Shown piece after piece: positions 61,500 to 64,000 of a stretch of DNA of 64,000 bases. The DNA comes from Pseudomonas sp. DY-1. Its GTDB lineage: Bacteria; Pseudomonadota; Gammaproteobacteria; Pseudomonadales; Pseudomonadaceae. Below the pieces are notes generated by a model that was not told where the DNA came from, did no database searches, and saw only the letters and a list, made by a program, of their open reading frames with translations. A program made the translations under genes and the position numbers. The DNA lies in contig NZ_CP032616.1 of assembly GCF_003626975.1 (NCBI RefSeq), positions 1,488,001 to 1,552,000 on the forward strand. The letters run 5' to 3'. Every line of letters starts with the position of its first letter. The first letter of the stretch is position 1.

Positions 61500-61955
61500 A
61501 TGCCAACCGACGCCCAGATCCTCGCTGCCATAGATACCGCCTTCGGCGACTGCCGGCGCCCGGAGCACTTCACCAATTTCCAGCATTGCTGCGAATGTGC
61601 AGAGCACGACGCGCTGCTGTGCAGTCGTGACCGCGAAACACTGCAACACGCGGATGTTGGCAATGCCGGTTGGGACCCTATCTGTTTCTGCTCGCCCGAA
61701 GGCATCGCCTACTACTTCCCAACTCTGGCGCGCTTCGCGTTGGCCGAGCCGTCGCCGGAAATAGACTGGTATGGCTGGCAAATGGTCTTCCATCTCGGCT
61801 ACGGCGGCGCGGAAAACGCTTTGCTCCAGCATTGCTCGACGGCTCAGCGCCAAGCCGTGGCCAGCTTGCTGGCGCACCTGCTCGATACCCGTACCGAGCT
61901 ACTGGAAATGGACGCCGACGCTGCTCTGCACGCCCACGGAAACTGGTCGCGTTGA
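61500..61955 (+). CDS. Conserved hypothetical protein, DUF6714-like
   Basis: A 151-residue soluble protein with the blocks DTAFGDCRRPEHFTNFQHCCECAEHDALL and WDPICFCSPEGIAYYFPTLARFAL, a pattern that recalls DUF6714 proteins (WDP, SPE-YY-P). The cluster of His and Cys residues in HCCECAEHD could bind a metal. The ATG at 61500 is used because the family-like part begins directly after it; the upstream in-frame extension is arginine-rich noise. Function unknown. Confidence 0.65.
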   Translation: MPTDAQILAAIDTAFGDCRRPEHFTNFQHCCECAEHDALLCSRDRETLQHADVGNAGWDPICFCSPEGIAYYFPTLARFALAEPSPEIDWYGWQMVFHLGYGGAENALLQHCSTAQRQAVASLLAHLLDTRTELLEMDADAALHAHGNWSR

Positions 61956-61977
61956 GCGGACTTCAGACCGCAGGGGA

Positions 61978-62325
61978 TCAACGGGGCGGCTGGCCAGATG
62001 CCAGCTTGCGCCGCGCCACTAGTGTCTTGGCCGCCGTCATGTGAATGGGGCCGCCCTGGTAGGTGGGCAGCTCGCGCGATACCCAATCGATCCCCTTGTC
62101 ACGCCAGTGAACCTCACCCGCCTCCAGTTTCATGTCCCTCTGCACTTCCCGGATCACCTGACGAACACGCTCGTCGCTATAGAAGGCTTCGTTGTCGATG
62201 GCTTTGCAGAAGGTCGCACCATCCTGGCTGATCAGCGTGAGCAGCAGCGACCCGTCGGGTCGCGGCTTCACGTCGACCTGATGCTGCGGGAAAGCGTCAT
62301 AGAAGGCAGTGAATGGCAGCTTCAT
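61978..62325 (-). CDS. DUF3509 family protein
   Basis: A 115-residue soluble protein resembling the Pseudomonas DUF3509 family: VDVKPRPDGSLLLTLISQDG, a block with VRQVIREVQRDMKLEAGEV, and a basic C-terminus. Function unknown. The ATG at 62323-62325 is preceded by CAGGAGTG. It converges with the 61500 gene. Confidence 0.68.
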   Translation of the reverse strand: MKLPFTAFYDAFPQHQVDVKPRPDGSLLLTLISQDGATFCKAIDNEAFYSDERVRQVIREVQRDMKLEAGEVHWRDKGIDWVSRELPTYQGGPIHMTAAKTLVARRKLASGQPPR

Positions 62326-62618
62326 GCGGAACACTCCTGTCGGACCATGGGTCGTTCGGACCCTGTTTCTTGCACTCGGCATGCCCGTTCGCCGTTTCCA
62401 CCAATTTCCTTGCTAATCAGGCATATGGCGCGAACGCACTGTGTCGCTTCCGGGTGACTTGCACGGTCCCTAGTCCAATCCCCGTGCAAGTTGCACGAAG
62501 TTCCGATGAAACCGGCTTCCTGTCACCTGGCCACTGGGCTTGACCAGTGCGCCCTATCCTGCGAAAAGGCTGCGCGCAAATGGCCGGGCCCGGTCGACGA
62601 ACCAAGGAGCACATTCCC

Positions 62619-62960
62619 ATGAGTGACGAACTGCAGATAACCGATATCCAGCTGGGCGACGGCAAGGAAGTGGTCAAGGGCGCCCTGATCACGACCCAGT
62701 ACCGCGGCACCCTGGAAGACGACACCGAGTTCGATTCCTCCTACAGCCGTGGCAAACCCTTCCAGTGCGTGATCGGCACCGGTCGCGTTATCAAGGGCTG
62801 GGACATCGGCCTGATGGGCATGAAGGTCGGCGGCAAGCGCAAGCTCTTCGTCCCCGCGCACCTGGCCTATGGTGAGCGCCAGGTCGGTGCCCACATCAAG
62901 CCGAACTCCAATCTGTGCTTCGAAATCGAGTTGCTGGAAGTCCTGACCCGCGACGATTGA
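62619..62960 (+). CDS. FKBP-type peptidyl-prolyl isomerase
   Basis: A 113-residue cytoplasmic single-domain FKBP that speeds proline isomerisation. YRGTLEDDTEFDSSYSRGKPF (split at about 28-48), the active-site loop VIGTGRVIKGWDIGLMGMKVGGKR and HLAYGERQ are the fold hallmarks. It lacks the dimerisation domain of FkpA/Mip-type and the insert of SlyD-type proteins. CCAAGGAGCACA precedes the ATG; a longer in-frame start at 62547 has no such site. Confidence 0.92.
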   Translation: MSDELQITDIQLGDGKEVVKGALITTQYRGTLEDDTEFDSSYSRGKPFQCVIGTGRVIKGWDIGLMGMKVGGKRKLFVPAHLAYGERQVGAHIKPNSNLCFEIELLEVLTRDD

Positions 62961-63323
62961 GCACACGCCCAAACCTGTAGGAGCGAGCTTGCTCGCGAAT
63001 ACAGATCGACCCCACTGATCGAGTGACGACAAGGCGGCCAGCCACAGGCTTGTGGCCTGGGCCGCCGCCGGCACCGCAGGGTATGGGAGTTGAAACGCCC
63101 GGCAATCGTGTCACCTGGCAGCGGCAGGATACCGGGCGAATCTGTCAGCTGGCTGTCAGCTGGCCGGGGGGCAAGCGCGTGTTGATGTCATCGCACACCA
63201 CCGGCTCGGCTATGGTGTCGACCAGGTATTGCAGGCGTGAGCCTTCGAGCGTCAGCCCGATGTCGATCTCGCCTTACGCCAATCGACCAGTCAGCGAATC
63301 CACACCTATCCCAGGAGTCGCCC
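62961..63323. other. Gap with a REP unit and a possible coding remnant
   Basis: A single REP unit GTAGGAGCGAGCTTGCTCGC lies at 62977-62998. On the minus strand 63273-63145 reads 43 codons of protein-like sequence (GEIDIGLTLEGSRLQYLVDT at its start) bounded upstream by an in-frame TAA and with no start codon, possibly a decayed gene end. Before the transferase gene an AGGAG ribosome site is clear; no promoter was identified. Confidence 0.5.
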
Positions 63324-63983
63324 ATGTCCCTGCAACTGTTCGCGCATCCCTTCTCGTCGTACTGCCAGAAGGTCCTGATCGCGCTCTACGAGAACGACAC
63401 AGCGTTCCAGATGCGCCTGCTGTCGCCGGACGATCCGGCGACCGCCGAGCAGTTCCAGCGCCTCTGGCCGTTGCAGCGGTTTCCGCTGCTGCTGGACGGC
63501 GAGCGGCCGGTGATGGAGTCGAGCATCATCATCGAATACCTCCAGCAGCATCATGCCGGGCCGGTGAAGCTGATCCCCGAGCAGCCGGAAATGGCGTTGG
63601 AGGTGCGGATGCTGGATCGCTTCTTCGACCTGTACGTGATGACACCCATGCAGAAGCCGGTGCTCGATAGCCTGCGCTCGGAGGGCCAGCGCGATGCCTG
63701 TGGGGTGGCGGACGCCAAGGCTCTGCTGGAGCGCAGCTACGCCTGGCTCGAGGGGAAGCTCGCGAGGCGAACCTGGGCTGCCGGCGACGCCTTCAGCCTG
63801 GCGGACTGCGCGGCTGCGCCCTCGCTGTTCTACGCCGACTGGGTACACCCGATCGATGCGACCTTCAGCAACCTGCGCAACTATAGGCAACGCTTGCTTG
63901 CGCATCCTTCGATCGCCCGTGCAGTAGATGAGGCGCGCCCGTATCGGCCACTGTTCCCGCTGGGAGCGCCGGATCGCGACTGA
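63324..63983 (+). CDS. Glutathione S-transferase family protein
   Basis: A 219-residue soluble transferase. N-terminal thioredoxin-like domain (1-78) with the active-site region LFAHPFSSYCQKVLIALYE (Ser or Cys as activating residue) and the glutathione gamma-glutamyl site RPVMESSIIIEYLQ (about 61-74), then the all-helical C-domain (90-205) with WAAGDAFSLADCAAAPSLFY. Substrate unknown. CCAGGAGTCGCCC precedes the ATG at 63324. It is complete in the window, ending 17 bases before the right edge. Confidence 0.9.
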   Translation: MSLQLFAHPFSSYCQKVLIALYENDTAFQMRLLSPDDPATAEQFQRLWPLQRFPLLLDGERPVMESSIIIEYLQQHHAGPVKLIPEQPEMALEVRMLDRFFDLYVMTPMQKPVLDSLRSEGQRDACGVADAKALLERSYAWLEGKLARRTWAAGDAFSLADCAAAPSLFYADWVHPIDATFSNLRNYRQRLLAHPSIARAVDEARPYRPLFPLGAPDRD

Positions 63984-64000
63984 AGCTCAAGGTTGGACGC

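Overview
The window is a high-GC chromosomal segment from a Pseudomonas species. Four things point there: the fused-era nuo operon followed by two chemoreceptor genes in the same order as around PA2649-PA2654 of P. aeruginosa; a complete mexS / mexT-mexE-mexF-oprN locus; many Pseudomonas-type REP palindromes; and Pseudomonas-restricted small families (DUF2790, DUF2789, DUF3509). Gene order departs from P. aeruginosa elsewhere, so I read it as a relative and not that species. No tRNA, rRNA, CRISPR array, prophage or insertion sequence was seen.

Layout. 1-8512: 3' part of the NADH dehydrogenase I operon (nuoG partial, nuoHIJKLMN) closed by a strong terminator. 8581-15426: an AI-2E/PerM-type transporter, a CtpM-like chemoreceptor, a NhaC-type antiporter and a TlpQ-like chemoreceptor that carries a one-base frameshift; both receptors have a FliA-type promoter with the same 14-nt spacer. 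15801-19104: FMN reductase, a degenerate sigma54-activator-like regulator, and a GNAT-peptidase C39 fusion. 19189-22255: dihaem cytochrome plus catalase-like protein, both membrane-anchored. 22538-31256: housekeeping and metabolic genes (homocysteine methyltransferase family, NfeD-slipin operon, alanine dehydrogenase, EamA exporter, I78 inhibitor, pseudouridine synthase, Lpd3).

31559-36326: a second haem module: dihaem cytochrome lipoprotein, then an ECF sigma/anti-sigma pair divergent from a SrpA-type catalase and cytochrome b561. The gap between the divergent transcripts holds a perfect 22-bp palindrome that creates two mirror-image ECF promoters (GGGAATAAA-N13-CGTC on each strand). 36464-44127: small secreted proteins, CorA, a redoxin-2OG oxygenase fusion, an XRE-cupin regulator divergent from RhtA, EpsC, an M14 carboxypeptidase and YceH.

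44128-46371: an AT-richer gap and a gene for an exported protein made almost wholly of eleven 13-residue repeats (core GG/NG-S-D/E-R-T/S); no function is recognised and it is the most unusual protein here. 46422-53609: SDR/LysR pair, IorAB-type molybdenum hydroxylase with an AraC regulator, and mexS. 53772-60917: mexT and the MexEF-OprN efflux operon. 61126-63983: small exported protein, two conserved hypotheticals, an FKBP isomerase and a glutathione transferase.

REP elements of at least four sequence types sit in most intergenic gaps, often as head-to-head pairs. All functional statements rest on reading of motifs and family memory; no database search was run.
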